Below, one piece after another: positions 17,077 to 26,542 of a stretch of 64,000 nucleotides of DNA. The stretch is taken from assembly GCF_024494465.1 (NCBI RefSeq), contig NZ_JAETXM010000012.1, positions 60,569 to 124,568 on the forward strand, read 5' to 3'. Under the pieces are notes generated by a model. The model made no database searches. It was not told the origin of the DNA and saw only the letters and a list, made by a program, of their open reading frames with translations. Source of the stretch: Bacillus sp. V3B (GTDB lineage: Bacteria; Bacillota; Bacilli; Bacillales; Cytobacillaceae). The translations under genes were made by a program, and so were the position numbers. The stretch's first letter is position 1, and the number at the start of each line of letters is the position of its first letter.

Positions 17077-17205
17077 TATCTCCTATTTTTATAGACGTTC
17101 ACTTGAAAGGAGACAAAACCTTGATAAATCCCTCCTATGAAATATCTCCAGATACTATTAACTCCGTTGTATTCATAGTTGGTGACGATGCATAGGGACG
17201 GTTCT
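17077..17205 (+). repeat. About 130-bp interspersed repeat, copy 1
   Basis: Matches 19000-19146 in the same orientation. Shared landmarks are CACTTGAAAGGA, TTGATAAATCC, CTCTGTTGTATTCAT and GGGACGGTTCT. It is non-coding, in the gap upstream of the glycerophosphodiesterase gene. Confidence 0.6.
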
Positions 17206-17281
17206 ACTTCGGTGAAAAGGACTGAAAACACAAAACTTCCGATTGTCCTCTAAAAGAACTGTCCCCTTGCTTCCAATAATA

Positions 17282-17315
17282 AAAAACAAGGTCCTCTATT
17301 TAGAAGACCTTAAAT
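17282..17315 (-). terminator. Terminator of the Bcr/CflA gene
   Basis: AAGGTCCTCT and AGAAGACCTT pair; on the minus strand TTGTTTTTTATT follows. Confidence 0.7.
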
Positions 17316-17357
17316 TCATAGAAAACATTATTCAATTGGTAAAATTCGGTTTATAAA

Positions 17358-18584
17358 CTACGCATCTTCGAATGATTTTGCAGGTTGTACGATAACAGAA
17401 GATTTTCGAGCTAATCCATAATAGGATAGCAGTGCTAAAAGGCTGGCCGAAAAGATGATAACACCCATTGGAATGCCCGTATATTCTCCTGCGATTCCCA
17501 CTAGTGGAGCTGTTAAGGAGCCGAGTACAAATGGTAATAGCCCTAATAGTGCTGAGGCACTGCCTGCAATATGGCCTTGTGTCTCCATGGCTAATGAAAA
17601 AGACGATGCCGATGTGATTCCAATAGACATGATAAAAAAGAAGATCGGAATGGCGACCACAATAAGTGGTGCTTTTAATAGAAAAGCAATTAGTACTAAA
17701 GCACCTGATGTGTTAGCGATGAATAACCCTATTTTTAAAAAGGTTCTCTCTGGGATAAGATCCGTAAAGCGACCAACAGACTGGGTACCTATAATTAGTG
17801 CAAACCCATTCACACCAAATAATAGACTGAATACTTGAGGAGATATATGATAAATATTTTGATAGACAAAAGAAATTCCAGATACATAGGCAAAGACTCC
17901 AGCAATCATAAACCCTTGTGTAAGAGCATAGCCAGTAAATTGGCGATCTTTTAACAACATACCAAAATTCTTTACTACTTGAGAAAAATTACTTGGAACT
18001 CGTTTTTCCTTTGGTAATGTTTCTTCTAATTTGGCTGAAACAATTAGTACTAATACCATACCAACACAAGCCAAAACAAGAAAAACTCCAGACCAATCAG
18101 TGAACGCGAGAATCAGGCCTCCAATAATTGGTGCAATGATCGGTCCAAGATTGCCAAATAACAGTAATAAAGAGAAGAACTTCGTCAGTTCCCTGCCACT
18201 GTAGACATCGCGAACAATCGCCCTAGAAATAACGATTCCACCTGCTGCTGCAAAACCTTGCATAAAACGAGCACCGATAAAGATATAAATATTCGGTGCA
18301 AATGCACAGATAACGGAAGCGACTAAATACAAGAAAAGAAAAATGCGCAACGGCTTGCGTCGCCCCTGAACATCACTCATTGGACCAATAATCAATTGCC
18401 CTAGTCCCAAGCCTAAAAGACATGTCGTTAAGCTAATTTGTACAAGAGATGCCGTCGTTTGATAGTCCTTCACAATTGTAGGGAACGAAGGTAAATACAT
18501 ATCAATCGTAAAAGGACCTAAAAGTGAAAGTGATCCTAAAAGTATCGCAAGTTGTAATCGTTTGGATCCTGTTAAGTTATTCAA
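17358..18584 (-). CDS. Bcr/CflA-family multidrug efflux MFS transporter
   Basis: A 408-residue proton-coupled drug exporter of the DHA1 branch with twelve hydrophobic segments. The first loop motif QLIIGPMSDVQGRRKPL (motif A) at about residues 63-79 and the RFMQGFAAAGGIVISRAIVRD stretch are typical of Bcr/CflA proteins, which export bicyclomycin, sulfonamides or cysteine. Start ATG 18584 follows a GGAAGG site. It is monocistronic with its own terminator. Confidence 0.88.
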   Translation of the reverse strand: MNNLTGSKRLQLAILLGSLSLLGPFTIDMYLPSFPTIVKDYQTTASLVQISLTTCLLGLGLGQLIIGPMSDVQGRRKPLRIFLFLYLVASVICAFAPNIYIFIGARFMQGFAAAGGIVISRAIVRDVYSGRELTKFFSLLLLFGNLGPIIAPIIGGLILAFTDWSGVFLVLACVGMVLVLIVSAKLEETLPKEKRVPSNFSQVVKNFGMLLKDRQFTGYALTQGFMIAGVFAYVSGISFVYQNIYHISPQVFSLLFGVNGFALIIGTQSVGRFTDLIPERTFLKIGLFIANTSGALVLIAFLLKAPLIVVAIPIFFFIMSIGITSASSFSLAMETQGHIAGSASALLGLLPFVLGSLTAPLVGIAGEYTGIPMGVIIFSASLLALLSYYGLARKSSVIVQPAKSFEDA

Positions 18585-18716
18585 TATTGTCTCGCCTTCC
18601 TAAAAAAATCATTTTCTATTGAACTACGAACAGATTGATAGAACTTATTACCTTATCACACATATAACAGTATTGAAGTTTATAACTTGGTCCATAAGGG
18701 ACAGTAGTTCTTTTAT

Positions 18717-18953
18717 CTACTCGTACACAAGCTGAAAATACATAAACCCTTCCTTAACGTATGTGCATGCCTTTAAAACTAGCATAGGACAAAAGATTTC
18801 GTCAAGGTATATATTCTCCACTACTTCTTCCATATCTGAATCAGAAGATAATAAATTGGTTCGTACTTCTATATAAAAACGTTCTTTTTTATTACGAGCA
18901 CTTAAACATATAAATAGGAAGTGAATAGGACGAAGGATTTTTGTTTTTATCAT
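18717..18953 (-). CDS. Hypothetical small ORF partly made of repeat
   Basis: 78 codons. The first 22 residues (IKTKILRPIHFLF, then SAR) are encoded by the interspersed repeat at 18892-19015; the remainder is acidic and unrecognised (SDSDMEEVVENIYLDEIF). No good ribosome binding site precedes ATG 18953. The second repeat copy (about 26110-26175) keeps the same reading (KTKVLRPIYFPF), so the frame may be an old coding tail rather than chance. Low confidence as a real gene. Confidence 0.3.
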   Translation of the reverse strand: MIKTKILRPIHFLFICLSARNKKERFYIEVRTNLLSSDSDMEEVVENIYLDEIFCPMLVLKACTYVKEGFMYFQLVYE

Positions 18954-19015
18954 GTGTATTTAGCATATAATGTTATTAGTTATTTTTTGGAGTATTTTCC
19001 TATTTATTATTTACT
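18892..19015 (+). repeat. About 120-bp interspersed repeat, copy 1
   Basis: Common core: TACGAGCACTTA, GGACGAAGGATTTTTGTTTT, TTTAGCATATAATGTTATT and CCTATTTATT. Copies 2 and 3 lie at 26109-26226 and 29973-30092, all in the same orientation. Confidence 0.75.
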
Positions 19016-19146
19016 TTTGTACTTATAGACATCACTTGAAAGGATGCAAAAGCTTTGATAAATCCTTCCTTTATATGGAATGTCTCTAGATAATATGTAA
19101 CTCTGTTGTATTCATGGTTGGGGACGATACATGGGACGGTTCTGCT
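19000..19146 (+). repeat. About 130-bp interspersed repeat, copy 2
   Basis: Partner of 17077-17205. It ends in the REP-like GGGACGGTTCT motif that merges with the bioA terminator. Confidence 0.6.
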
Positions 19147-19154
19147 CACTTTAA

Positions 19155-19192
19155 CAAAAAAATACGTGAGGACCGTCCCCACGTATTTTTTA
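19155..19192 (-). terminator. bioA terminator within a REP-like hairpin
   Basis: AAAAAATACGTG and CACGTATTTTTTT flank GGGACGGTCCT. It overlaps the bioA stop codon. The same ATACGTGGGGA..GTTAAAGTGAGCAG..GTCCC text recurs at 28846-28905. Confidence 0.75.
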
Positions 19193-20548
19193 ACTTTCGA
19201 AATATTGCTGTATCGCTTCATTTGTTAGATCGATCATGATCTTGATTTCTTCTTTTGTCATCACATAGGGTGGCATAAAGTAGAGAATGTTTCCTAATGG
19301 TCTTAAGAGCAAGCCTTTTTCTAGAGCGATTCGATAAATTTGATAGCCAACTCTTTCTTCACTAGGGAAAGGTTCTTTTGTCTCTTTGTCTTTTACTAAT
19401 TCAATCGCGCCCACCATACCCGTTTGTCTGTATTCACCAATGTATGGCTGGTGATGAAATACGTTGGATGCTAACTCGTTCATGTAGGTGCTTTTCTCTC
19501 CAATCTGTTCTATGTAATGCTCTTCTTCAAAAATTTGTAATACCTCAAGTGCCACGCTGCAAGCTAAAGGATTACCTGTATAACTATGAGAATGTAAGAA
19601 TGCTTTCATCGTTCCATAGTCATCATAGAAGGCCTGATAAACATCCTCTGTCGTTAAAACGACTGACAATGGTAAATAACCGCCTGTTAATCCTTTTGAT
19701 AAACACATAAAATCAGGTGTAATGCCTGCTTGTTCGCAGGCAAACATCGTTCCTGTTCGCCCAAATCCTACTGCCACTTCATCAGCTATAAGGTGTACAT
19801 CATATTGCAAACATAGCTCCTTTAGATTTTTTAAATAAGTGGGAGGATACATTTTCATCCCTGCCGCCGCTTGGATTAACGGTTCAATAATAATCGCGGT
19901 TAGCTCTTCATGGTGTAACTTTAATTTTTCTTCAACCGATGCTATACAAGGTGTGTTGCAGCTCTCTGGCTTCTCGTTAAATGGGCATCGAAAGCAATCA
20001 GGTCCTTGTGCTCGTACCGTATCTAGTAATAAAGGTTGGAAGACTTCGTTATATAGACCTACTCCTCCAACAGACAGAGCACCAAGGGTTTCGCCATGAT
20101 AGGCATCTGTTAAGGCTAGAAAACGTTTTTTATTTGGCTTGTTTTTTTGCATATGATATTGAAAGCTCATTTTTAAAGCCACTTCTATCGCAGATGATCC
20201 GTTATCGGCAAAGAATACTTTTGTTAAACCCTCCGGAGTGATTTCTGCTAGTTTTTCTGCTAGAAAAATGGCTGGTTCATGAGTAAAGTTGGCAAATATC
20301 GCATGTTCTAATTGAAAAGCTTGATTGGCTAAGGCGGTGCTAATTCGGTCATTGGCATGTCCGAATAGATTCACCCACCAAGAAGATACAGCGTCTATAT
20401 ACGGCTTTCCATTTTCATCATACAAATAAATACCTTTCCCGCTTTTGATTACGATGGGAGGAAAATCTTCATAATCCTTCATCTGTGAACAAGGGTGCCA
20501 AACATGATTTAAATCTCTTCTTTGTAAGTTTGAAATGGTAGGAATCAT
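19190..20548 (-). CDS. bioA: Adenosylmethionine-8-amino-7-oxononanoate aminotransferase
   Basis: PLP enzyme that converts KAPA to 7,8-diaminopelargonate, using SAM (or lysine in some Bacillus) as amino donor; cytoplasmic. The class-III aminotransferase fold shows [15 protein letters not shown] near the N-terminus, substrate-binding [15 protein letters not shown], the PLP Asp in [14 protein letters not shown] and the Schiff-base Lys in [18 protein letters not shown] precedes ATG 20548; ATG 20572 is an alternative eight codons upstream. It is the last gene of the bio operon, followed by a terminator. The operon position differs from B. subtilis, where bioA follows bioW. Confidence 0.95.
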   Translation of the reverse strand: MIPTISNLQRRDLNHVWHPCSQMKDYEDFPPIVIKSGKGIYLYDENGKPYIDAVSSWWVNLFGHANDRISTALANQAFQLEHAIFANFTHEPAIFLAEKLAEITPEGLTKVFFADNGSSAIEVALKMSFQYHMQKNKPNKKRFLALTDAYHGETLGALSVGGVGLYNEVFQPLLLDTVRAQGPDCFRCPFNEKPESCNTPCIASVEEKLKLHHEELTAIIIEPLIQAAAGMKMYPPTYLKNLKELCLQYDVHLIADEVAVGFGRTGTMFACEQAGITPDFMCLSKGLTGGYLPLSVVLTTEDVYQAFYDDYGTMKAFLHSHSYTGNPLACSVALEVLQIFEEEHYIEQIGEKSTYMNELASNVFHHQPYIGEYRQTGMVGAIELVKDKETKEPFPSEERVGYQIYRIALEKGLLLRPLGNILYFMPPYVMTKEEIKIMIDLTNEAIQQYFES

Positions 20549-20633
20549 ATACGTAACAACCTTTCTAAACATCCCGTATCTTTTACCGAGATATCTTTTG
20601 AATTAAACATTCTAAAAATACAATCTCTATATA

Positions 20634-21842
20634 CTAATCAAAAGTAATGGGCAGTTCGTTTAACGATCTAAACCCCATCAGTTTTCGCCATGGAAGGTCA
20701 GAAGATGCCAGTTGGATATTGTCCATCTGTTGCAGGAGGGTTTGAATCGCTATTTGTGCTTCTAAACGTGCCAACGGAGCACCTAAACAAAAATGCGTGC
20801 CATATCCAAAGGCAAGATGAGGATTCGGGTTCCTCGTAATATCAAGTACATGAGCATGAGCAAATTGATTCGGATCTCGATTGGCAGCACCCAAAAGAAT
20901 ATAGACTTGATCGCCCTTTTTAATCGTTGTTTCATGAATTTTGATATCCTCTGATGCAACCCGAGCCGTCATTTGTGTTGGACTCTCATAACGTAAAAAC
21001 TCTTCTACGGCATTTTCAATAAGCGATGGGTTTTCTTTTAGTTCCTTCATCTGATGAGGATGTTTCAATAAAGTAAGGATGGAATTGCTGATGAGATTAA
21101 CCGTTGTTTCATGACCGGCAATAACAAGTAAAATACAGGTGGCAACTAATTCTTCATCTGTTAATCTATCCTCTTGCTGTTCCTCTTTTATTAATAGACT
21201 AATAAGGTCCTCTTCAGGGCTTTGTCTTCGTTTCTCCATCAACTGTTTAAAATAATTCCGTAAGTTGATTGTCATGGCATTCCCATTGTCTAAAGCCTTT
21301 CTCGAACGAGTAAAATCAATGGTTTGGATTAGACTTAGCGCCCATTCTCTAAATGGGTGTCGATCTTCCTCAGGTACTCCTAATATTTTCGCGATAATGA
21401 GACTGGCTAAAGGAAAAGCAAAATCGGAAATGACATCCATTGATTTCTTATGTTGAACTTGTTGCAGTAAATCGTTTACTGTTTCTTGGATGTAAGGACG
21501 AAGCTGTTCCACCATTCTAGGAGTGAATACGTTACTAACCAGAAAACGTAACCGCTTATGATCAGGTTGATTTTTAAAAAGCATCATGTCATTTTGAATG
21601 TTTTTGAGCTGCTCATATTTTTTTGAAGTCTCAGGCAGCGGGATGCGATTTTTGAATCGAGTATCTTTAAGAATGGTTATGGCTTCTTCATAGCCTGTCA
21701 CATACCATCCCGAATATTTGAATAGATTTCCCCAATAAATAGGATGAGTGGATCGAATCTGTTCATAAAATGGATAGGGATTTTGAAAAAACTCAATAGT
21801 AGTAAATGAAAGTGGTATCGTTTGATTTAAATTCGTTGTCAT
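20634..21842 (-). CDS. bioI: Cytochrome P450 BioI-like
   Basis: P450 of the CYP107H type that oxidatively cleaves acyl-ACP chains to pimeloyl-ACP for biotin synthesis. The I-helix oxygen-binding motif VIAGHETTVN lies at about residues 238-247, the K-helix ExxR in EEFLRYESP, and the heme Cys loop in FGYGTHFCLGAPLAR near the C-terminus. ATG 21842 is preferred over 21860 because AGAGGGGG lies seven bases before it. Function is inferred from its place between bioB and bioA. An intact redox partner is not adjacent. Confidence 0.9.
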   Translation of the reverse strand: MTTNLNQTIPLSFTTIEFFQNPYPFYEQIRSTHPIYWGNLFKYSGWYVTGYEEAITILKDTRFKNRIPLPETSKKYEQLKNIQNDMMLFKNQPDHKRLRFLVSNVFTPRMVEQLRPYIQETVNDLLQQVQHKKSMDVISDFAFPLASLIIAKILGVPEEDRHPFREWALSLIQTIDFTRSRKALDNGNAMTINLRNYFKQLMEKRRQSPEEDLISLLIKEEQQEDRLTDEELVATCILLVIAGHETTVNLISNSILTLLKHPHQMKELKENPSLIENAVEEFLRYESPTQMTARVASEDIKIHETTIKKGDQVYILLGAANRDPNQFAHAHVLDITRNPNPHLAFGYGTHFCLGAPLARLEAQIAIQTLLQQMDNIQLASSDLPWRKLMGFRSLNELPITFD

Positions 21843-21868
21843 ATTGTGGCCCCCTCTCATACAATCAC

Positions 21869-21913
21869 AAGCTTTTTACAGAGATGTGTCACTCCCATCT
21901 CTGTAAAAAGCTT
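21869..21913 (-). terminator. Terminator-like hairpin between bioB and bioI
   Basis: AAGCTTTTTACAGAGATG and CATCTCTGTAAAAAGCTT pair perfectly over 18 bases. There is no T-run after the stem on the minus strand, so it probably attenuates or protects the bioWFDB message rather than fully stopping transcription into bioIA. Confidence 0.6.
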
Positions 21914-21923
21914 GAGCTATTTT

Positions 21924-22931
21924 TTATTTTTCCGCTGCTAAGCTGGCTTGCATTTCTTCTACTGACTCTACTTCAAAGCCTAAGTCATGTAACATTTGTT
22001 GATCTTCCGTTTTATCTTGCCCAGCCGTTGTTAAGTAGTCACCAACGAAGATAGAATTGGCTGCATATAACGCTAGTGGTTGTAGTGAACCGAGATTGAC
22101 TTCACGTCCACCTGAAACGCGAATTTCCTTTGTTGGATTGATAAAGCGGAATAGCGCTAAAACTTTCAAACAATAAAGTGGATTTAATTCTTTTACTCCT
22201 TGTAGCGGCGTACCATCAATGGCATGTAGGAAGTTAACTGGAATGGAATCCGCATCAAGTGCTTTTAAACTATTAGCCATATCGACTACATCTTGCTTCG
22301 TCTCTCTCATTCCAACAATGACACCTGAACATGGAGACATGCCAGCTTGTTTTACCGTTTCGACCGTACCGACGCGATCATCGTATGTATGTGAAGTTGT
22401 GATGTTTGCATGATTGCTCGCAGAGGTATTGATATTATGATTGTAGCGGTCTACTCCAACTTCTTTTAGACGATTCGCTTGTTCTGGCTTTAAAATCCCA
22501 AGACAGGCACAAACTTTCAATCCATAAGTATTCTTTATTTCTTTTACTGCTTCTACTACCTGATCGATTTCTTTATTAGATGGCCCTCTCCCACTAGCCA
22601 CAATACAATACGTTCCGATATTTAAATCATGCGCACGCTTTGCTCCTTCAATAATTGCATTCTTGTCTACCATTCTGTAAGAATCAATTGGAGCTGTTGA
22701 AATAGAAGATTGCGAGCAATAGCCACAGTTTTCCGGACATAACCCGGATTTTGTATTGATGATCATATTAAGCTTTACTTTTTTTCCAAAATGGCGCTTT
22801 CTAATTTGAAAAGCCGCGTGCATGAGCAATAGGACGTCATCATCTGGACATTCTAAAATAGAAAGAGCCTCTTCATTGGTTACTTCTTTCCCCTCTAACA
22901 CTTGATCTGAAAGTTCCATCCATTTATTCAT
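21924..22931 (-). CDS. bioB: Biotin synthase
   Basis: Radical-SAM enzyme inserting sulfur into dethiobiotin. The 4Fe-4S motif is CPENCGYCSQS (Cys-x3-Cys-x2-Cys, about residues 63-73), after MIINTKSGLCPE. The YNHNINTS and GMSPCSGVIVGM segments hold 2Fe-2S and substrate ligands. 335 residues, the usual length. The start overlaps the bioD stop by four bases (ATGA), indicating translational coupling. Confidence 0.97.
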   Translation of the reverse strand: MNKWMELSDQVLEGKEVTNEEALSILECPDDDVLLLMHAAFQIRKRHFGKKVKLNMIINTKSGLCPENCGYCSQSSISTAPIDSYRMVDKNAIIEGAKRAHDLNIGTYCIVASGRGPSNKEIDQVVEAVKEIKNTYGLKVCACLGILKPEQANRLKEVGVDRYNHNINTSASNHANITTSHTYDDRVGTVETVKQAGMSPCSGVIVGMRETKQDVVDMANSLKALDADSIPVNFLHAIDGTPLQGVKELNPLYCLKVLALFRFINPTKEIRVSGGREVNLGSLQPLALYAANSIFVGDYLTTAGQDKTEDQQMLHDLGFEVESVEEMQASLAAEK

Positions 22932-23629
22932 TTTAATTCCTCCAATTGATTTATTAATAATGTCACATCTATGTGATCTTTTACCATTTTTTTGATATTT
23001 TCTTTTGTGATTTCTTTCAGTTTGGGTGTAACTCCTAGAACAGGCACCCTACATAACTTTTCAATTAATTCCGGATTTGTTTTTTCCGCAAGATTAGGAG
23101 AATCATTTATCCCGTTTATCACGATCCCAGCAATCGAAAGACCCATGCTTTTTGCGTATTGAACCGTTAGAAAAATATGATTAAACGTCCCAAGGTTAGG
23201 GCGAGCTACAATCACAATGGGCAGCTGTAAAGCTTTTATTAAATCACTAACCAAGAAACGTTCACCTAATGGTACTGAAATACCCCCAGCACCTTCGACA
23301 ATGAAAAATTCGTGTTTTTCTCTAATCTTTTTCCAATGATTTAATACCTCTTCAATCCCGACGATTTTCCCTTCCAGCTTCCCAGCCACATAGGGAGCAA
23401 GTGGTTCTTTAAATTCAAAAGGCGTAATCTCTTCATAAGATAAAGACGTTTGAGACAGCTGCTTCAGCAAGCTTGTATCACTTGCTGGATTTTCACGGGC
23501 AATGCCACTTAACAACGGCTTAAATACACCAACATCTATCTTTTTTTCTTTTAATACAGCTGCAAGTCCGCTGGATATAATGGTTTTTCCAACATCTGTA
23601 TCTGTTCCTGTTACAAAAAAACCGTTCAT
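22928..23629 (-). CDS. bioD: Dethiobiotin synthetase
   Basis: ATP-dependent ureido-ring closure from diaminopelargonate and CO2. The P-loop FVTGTDTDVGKT is at residues 4-15 when ATG 23629 is used. This ATG overlaps the bioF stop (TGATG), so the longer frame to 23668 is rejected. EGAGGISVPLG (about residue 107) and VARPNLGTFNH are further family motifs. 233 residues. Confidence 0.95.
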   Translation of the reverse strand: MNGFFVTGTDTDVGKTIISSGLAAVLKEKKIDVGVFKPLLSGIARENPASDTSLLKQLSQTSLSYEEITPFEFKEPLAPYVAGKLEGKIVGIEEVLNHWKKIREKHEFFIVEGAGGISVPLGERFLVSDLIKALQLPIVIVARPNLGTFNHIFLTVQYAKSMGLSIAGIVINGINDSPNLAEKTNPELIEKLCRVPVLGVTPKLKEITKENIKKMVKDHIDVTLLINQLEELK

Positions 23630-24801
23630 CAAATCATGTTCAACTCTTTTCCGATGAAATGAAAGCACTCTAACAAGTAGTCTATTTCTTTTGAACCATG
23701 GGCAGAGGTGACGGTTAGCCGGATACGGCTCTCTCCATTTGGTACAGTGGGTGGACGGATTGCAGGTGCGTATATTCCATTTTCCTGAAGCTTTTCCGCA
23801 AAAATCACAGCATCTTTCGGATCTCCGATGATCACAGGAATAATCGGGGTTAAATCTCCCTTCACCTTATAACCCATTTCTTCTAAACTATTTTTTATTT
23901 TGTTTACATTCGAGAATAACAGCTGGCGTTTTTCGTTACTTTCTTCAATGATTTCCAACGCAGTATGTGAAGCGGCACAGATTGACGGAGGCATGGCGGT
24001 TTGAAAAATAAAGGTTCTTGCATGGTTGAGCAAAAAGTCAATCAACACCTTGGATCCCGCCACAAAACCACCTTCCGTCCCAATGGCTTTACTTAAGGTT
24101 CCAATGACGACATCAGGATAGACACCGAAATATTCACTTGTTCCCCTGCCCTTTTCTCCTAAAACCCCTGTTGCATGTGCATCATCAACAATCACGTAGG
24201 CATCATACTGTTTCGCCAATCGAACCATCTGATCAAGGGGGGCAATCGTCCCATCCATACTAAAAACTCCATCCGTTACAATAAACCGCCGTTGATAGGA
24301 TGCCGTTTCTTTCAACTTTTCTTCAAGATGATTCATATCGATGTGGTTATAAACAACAGTATCCGCTTTTGAGAGTCGACACCCGTCAATAATACTTGCA
24401 TGATTGAATTGATCGCTTAAGATCACATCCCCTTTTTCAGGCAAGGAAGATAGTACGCCGACATTTGCTAAAAATCCGCTGGAAAACAGGAGCGCTGCCT
24501 CCGTTTGCTTAAAACGGGCAATTTTTTCTTCAAGCTTTTGATGCCAATCCGTATGGCCTGTCGTTAACCTCGATCCGCTGCTTCCGACTCCAAATTCGTG
24601 CAGGGTAGTTTCTGCTGCGTAAACTAAGCGCTGATCGTTCGCAAGCCCTAAGTAATTATTGGATGAAAAAACGATCTGGCTCCGACCATCAATCACCATC
24701 TCAGGTAGGGGAGCCGTATTCATGGTACGAAACTTTCGGTACAAGCCTGCCTCTTTTGTTTTTTCTATTTTTTGGCTTAGCCATTCATCGAGTCCCAACA
24801 C
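23629..24801 (-). CDS. bioF: 8-amino-7-oxononanoate synthase
   Basis: PLP-dependent decarboxylative condensation of pimeloyl thioester with alanine. The alpha-oxoamine synthase fold shows FSSNNYLGLA, GVGSSGSRLTTGHTDWHQ, the PLP Asp/His in IVDDAHATGVLG, and the catalytic Lys in GTLSKAIGTEGG. 390 residues. Start is GTG 24801 with GGGGTGA five bases upstream; bioW ends about 70 bases earlier. Confidence 0.95.
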   Translation of the reverse strand: MLGLDEWLSQKIEKTKEAGLYRKFRTMNTAPLPEMVIDGRSQIVFSSNNYLGLANDQRLVYAAETTLHEFGVGSSGSRLTTGHTDWHQKLEEKIARFKQTEAALLFSSGFLANVGVLSSLPEKGDVILSDQFNHASIIDGCRLSKADTVVYNHIDMNHLEEKLKETASYQRRFIVTDGVFSMDGTIAPLDQMVRLAKQYDAYVIVDDAHATGVLGEKGRGTSEYFGVYPDVVIGTLSKAIGTEGGFVAGSKVLIDFLLNHARTFIFQTAMPPSICAASHTALEIIEESNEKRQLLFSNVNKIKNSLEEMGYKVKGDLTPIIPVIIGDPKDAVIFAEKLQENGIYAPAIRPPTVPNGESRIRLTVTSAHGSKEIDYLLECFHFIGKELNMI

Positions 24802-24868
24802 TTGTCACCCCATTTTCATTTTTCATCTTTGTGAACAGTAACCAACGATTCTCCTTGCTTTTTTTCAT

Positions 24869-25651
24869 TTAACTCGTGTGCCGTTCATCCTTCTCCCATT
24901 GAACAAAGATGGGCTGTTTTTCTAGGTAGTCTATGTATGATTGAAGATCGCTTAAGCCATCCACAAAAAAGATTCGGCAGCCGCGTTCATCTCCATATTC
25001 TTTTAGATGCGTAATTCGCTGATAACCCTGCTTTTTACTCGCAACATAACCTGTTGTATATTCCGGATCATCTGACCAGCATAATTCTGCGACAGTAGCG
25101 GGATGCGCACTCACCTTTGTTGCAAGCACAAGCGCCTCCTTCACTCTTTGACTTCGACGCATGTTGTAATGGTCAGCCCACTTTTCAAAATCCGTGGTTA
25201 ACCAATCCATTCTCGAAACCCGGACCCCTTTTTCATTTCGATCATCGATTCGTAAACCAGAGCCGATATCAAACAAAATCGCCCCTCTTAGTTCTGAACA
25301 TTCAGTTATTATTTTGTGTGCCTTTTCAATGCTTTCGGTCGGGACTCCTGCTTTCTCTAGAAGATTCCGAGCGACTGATTGCCCTTCTTCTACGGATCCC
25401 ACATCATTTGTTACAATAGGTAATGGTTTCAATTTTTTTATCGGCTTATTAATCATTTCAAACTGAATTTGCAGAAAATCTGGGTTACCTCTTGAATGAG
25501 ATAATGCTTTTTCCAGTAGAATATTTACAGCATTTTTCAAATTCTCATATGTTGAAAGTTGCTCCCCGCCAGATATATGCTTTCCTCCTTTTTCATGAGG
25601 CCCATTCTGAGCTGCTCTCATCCTAACACTGTAAAGGTTTTCCTTTAGCAA
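24869..25651 (-). CDS. bioW: 6-carboxyhexanoate-CoA ligase (pimeloyl-CoA synthetase)
   Basis: Activates free pimelate to pimeloyl-CoA with ATP. The N-terminus YSVRMRAAQNGPHEKGGKHI then SGGEQL is the characteristic BioW opening, followed by RGAILFDIGSGLR and RVSRMDWLT, with VAELCWSDDPEYTTGYVA near the C-terminus. 260 residues, as in B. subtilis. First gene of the operon. The start is a TTG at 25651 with only a modest AGGA site. BioW and BioI together give two pimeloyl sources. Confidence 0.93.
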   Translation of the reverse strand: MLKENLYSVRMRAAQNGPHEKGGKHISGGEQLSTYENLKNAVNILLEKALSHSRGNPDFLQIQFEMINKPIKKLKPLPIVTNDVGSVEEGQSVARNLLEKAGVPTESIEKAHKIITECSELRGAILFDIGSGLRIDDRNEKGVRVSRMDWLTTDFEKWADHYNMRRSQRVKEALVLATKVSAHPATVAELCWSDDPEYTTGYVASKKQGYQRITHLKEYGDERGCRIFFVDGLSDLQSYIDYLEKQPIFVQWEKDERHTS

Positions 25652-25846
25652 GGTTTCCTACCATCCTTTCACTCGAAAAGCAGTATTGATGAGTATCTTT
25701 TGAACGCTGCGATCCTGTTCATCGTTTTCTAGTGAACTTGAATTTTGGAAATTTGTACAAAGTAAGTATTAGAAAACAGAATCAATTTACTCATCACCAT
25801 CTAATGAATCATTTAAATTAACTTTTAAAAACACATCTCTTTTTAA

Positions 25847-25876
25847 TGTTAACCTAAATAATATATAGGTTAACAA
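25847..25876 (-). promoter_or_regulatory. BirA operator of the bio operon
   Basis: TGTTAACCT, an 11-base AT-rich spacer, then AGGTTAACA is the near-perfect dyad bound by biotinylated BirA in Bacillus. It lies about 200 bases upstream of bioW, so the leader is long. It predicts repression by biotin. Confidence 0.88.
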
Positions 25877-26108
25877 TTTAAATATTAAATATTCTTATTT
25901 ATTTTGTCAATATTTTATTTTTATAAATTTCCAACAACATCTTATTTCAGTGGTCTCGTACGGTTCTTCTGCTTACTTTAACAAAAAAAGAATAGAAGTA
26001 AACTTCTTTTTATTTCTATACCATTTAGTAAATAAGTATATGGTGAAAAGCCCTTAAGTCGAATAGCGGTGTAGTAAATAGAATTTGTAAAATCATTATT
26101 TTAGTTGT

Positions 26109-26226
26109 ATACGAGCACTTACAAACAAAAATGGGAAATAAATCGGACGAAGGACTTTTGTTTTATGGTTTGTAATTAGCATATAATGTTATTAGTTATT
26201 TTTTAATAATTGCCTATTTATTTTAT
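26109..26226 (+). repeat. About 120-bp interspersed repeat, copy 2
   Basis: Same family as 18892-19015 and 29973-30092: CGAGCACTTA, TCGGACGAAGGA, TTAGCATATAATGTTATTAG. A partial REP-like copy (GTACGGTTCTTCTGCTTACT) precedes it at about 25957-25985. The rest of 25877-26492 shows no gene. Confidence 0.75.
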
Positions 26227-26492
26227 ATCGACGATAAAGATGGGCGTCAGCGCTTATTCTCTTGTATCAATAATTATGCAATAGTTATGCTAATATGTTT
26301 CATTCTATCTAATTTAATAGGAGTACATATTTCCCCCAAAAAACGACTAACTTTACCCGTTCTGAGATTTGTTGTCTGCCCTCCCTGAAATATACATGCT
26401 GTTCAATATGGCTTCCACCGACGTTTTGTTGCGTATGGTTGCATCTTTAAAGCACCCCGGATCATTATGAACACACCTAATTCGTGTATGAT

Positions 26493-26531
26493 AAAAAACA
26501 GGCACCATCCAAAAACGGGACGTTGCCTGTC
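26493..26531 (-). terminator. Terminator of the YhcN-like locus
   Basis: On the minus strand ACAGGCAAC..GGTGCCTGT is followed by TTTTTTATC. Confidence 0.7.
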
Positions 26532-26542
26532 AACTAGTGTCA

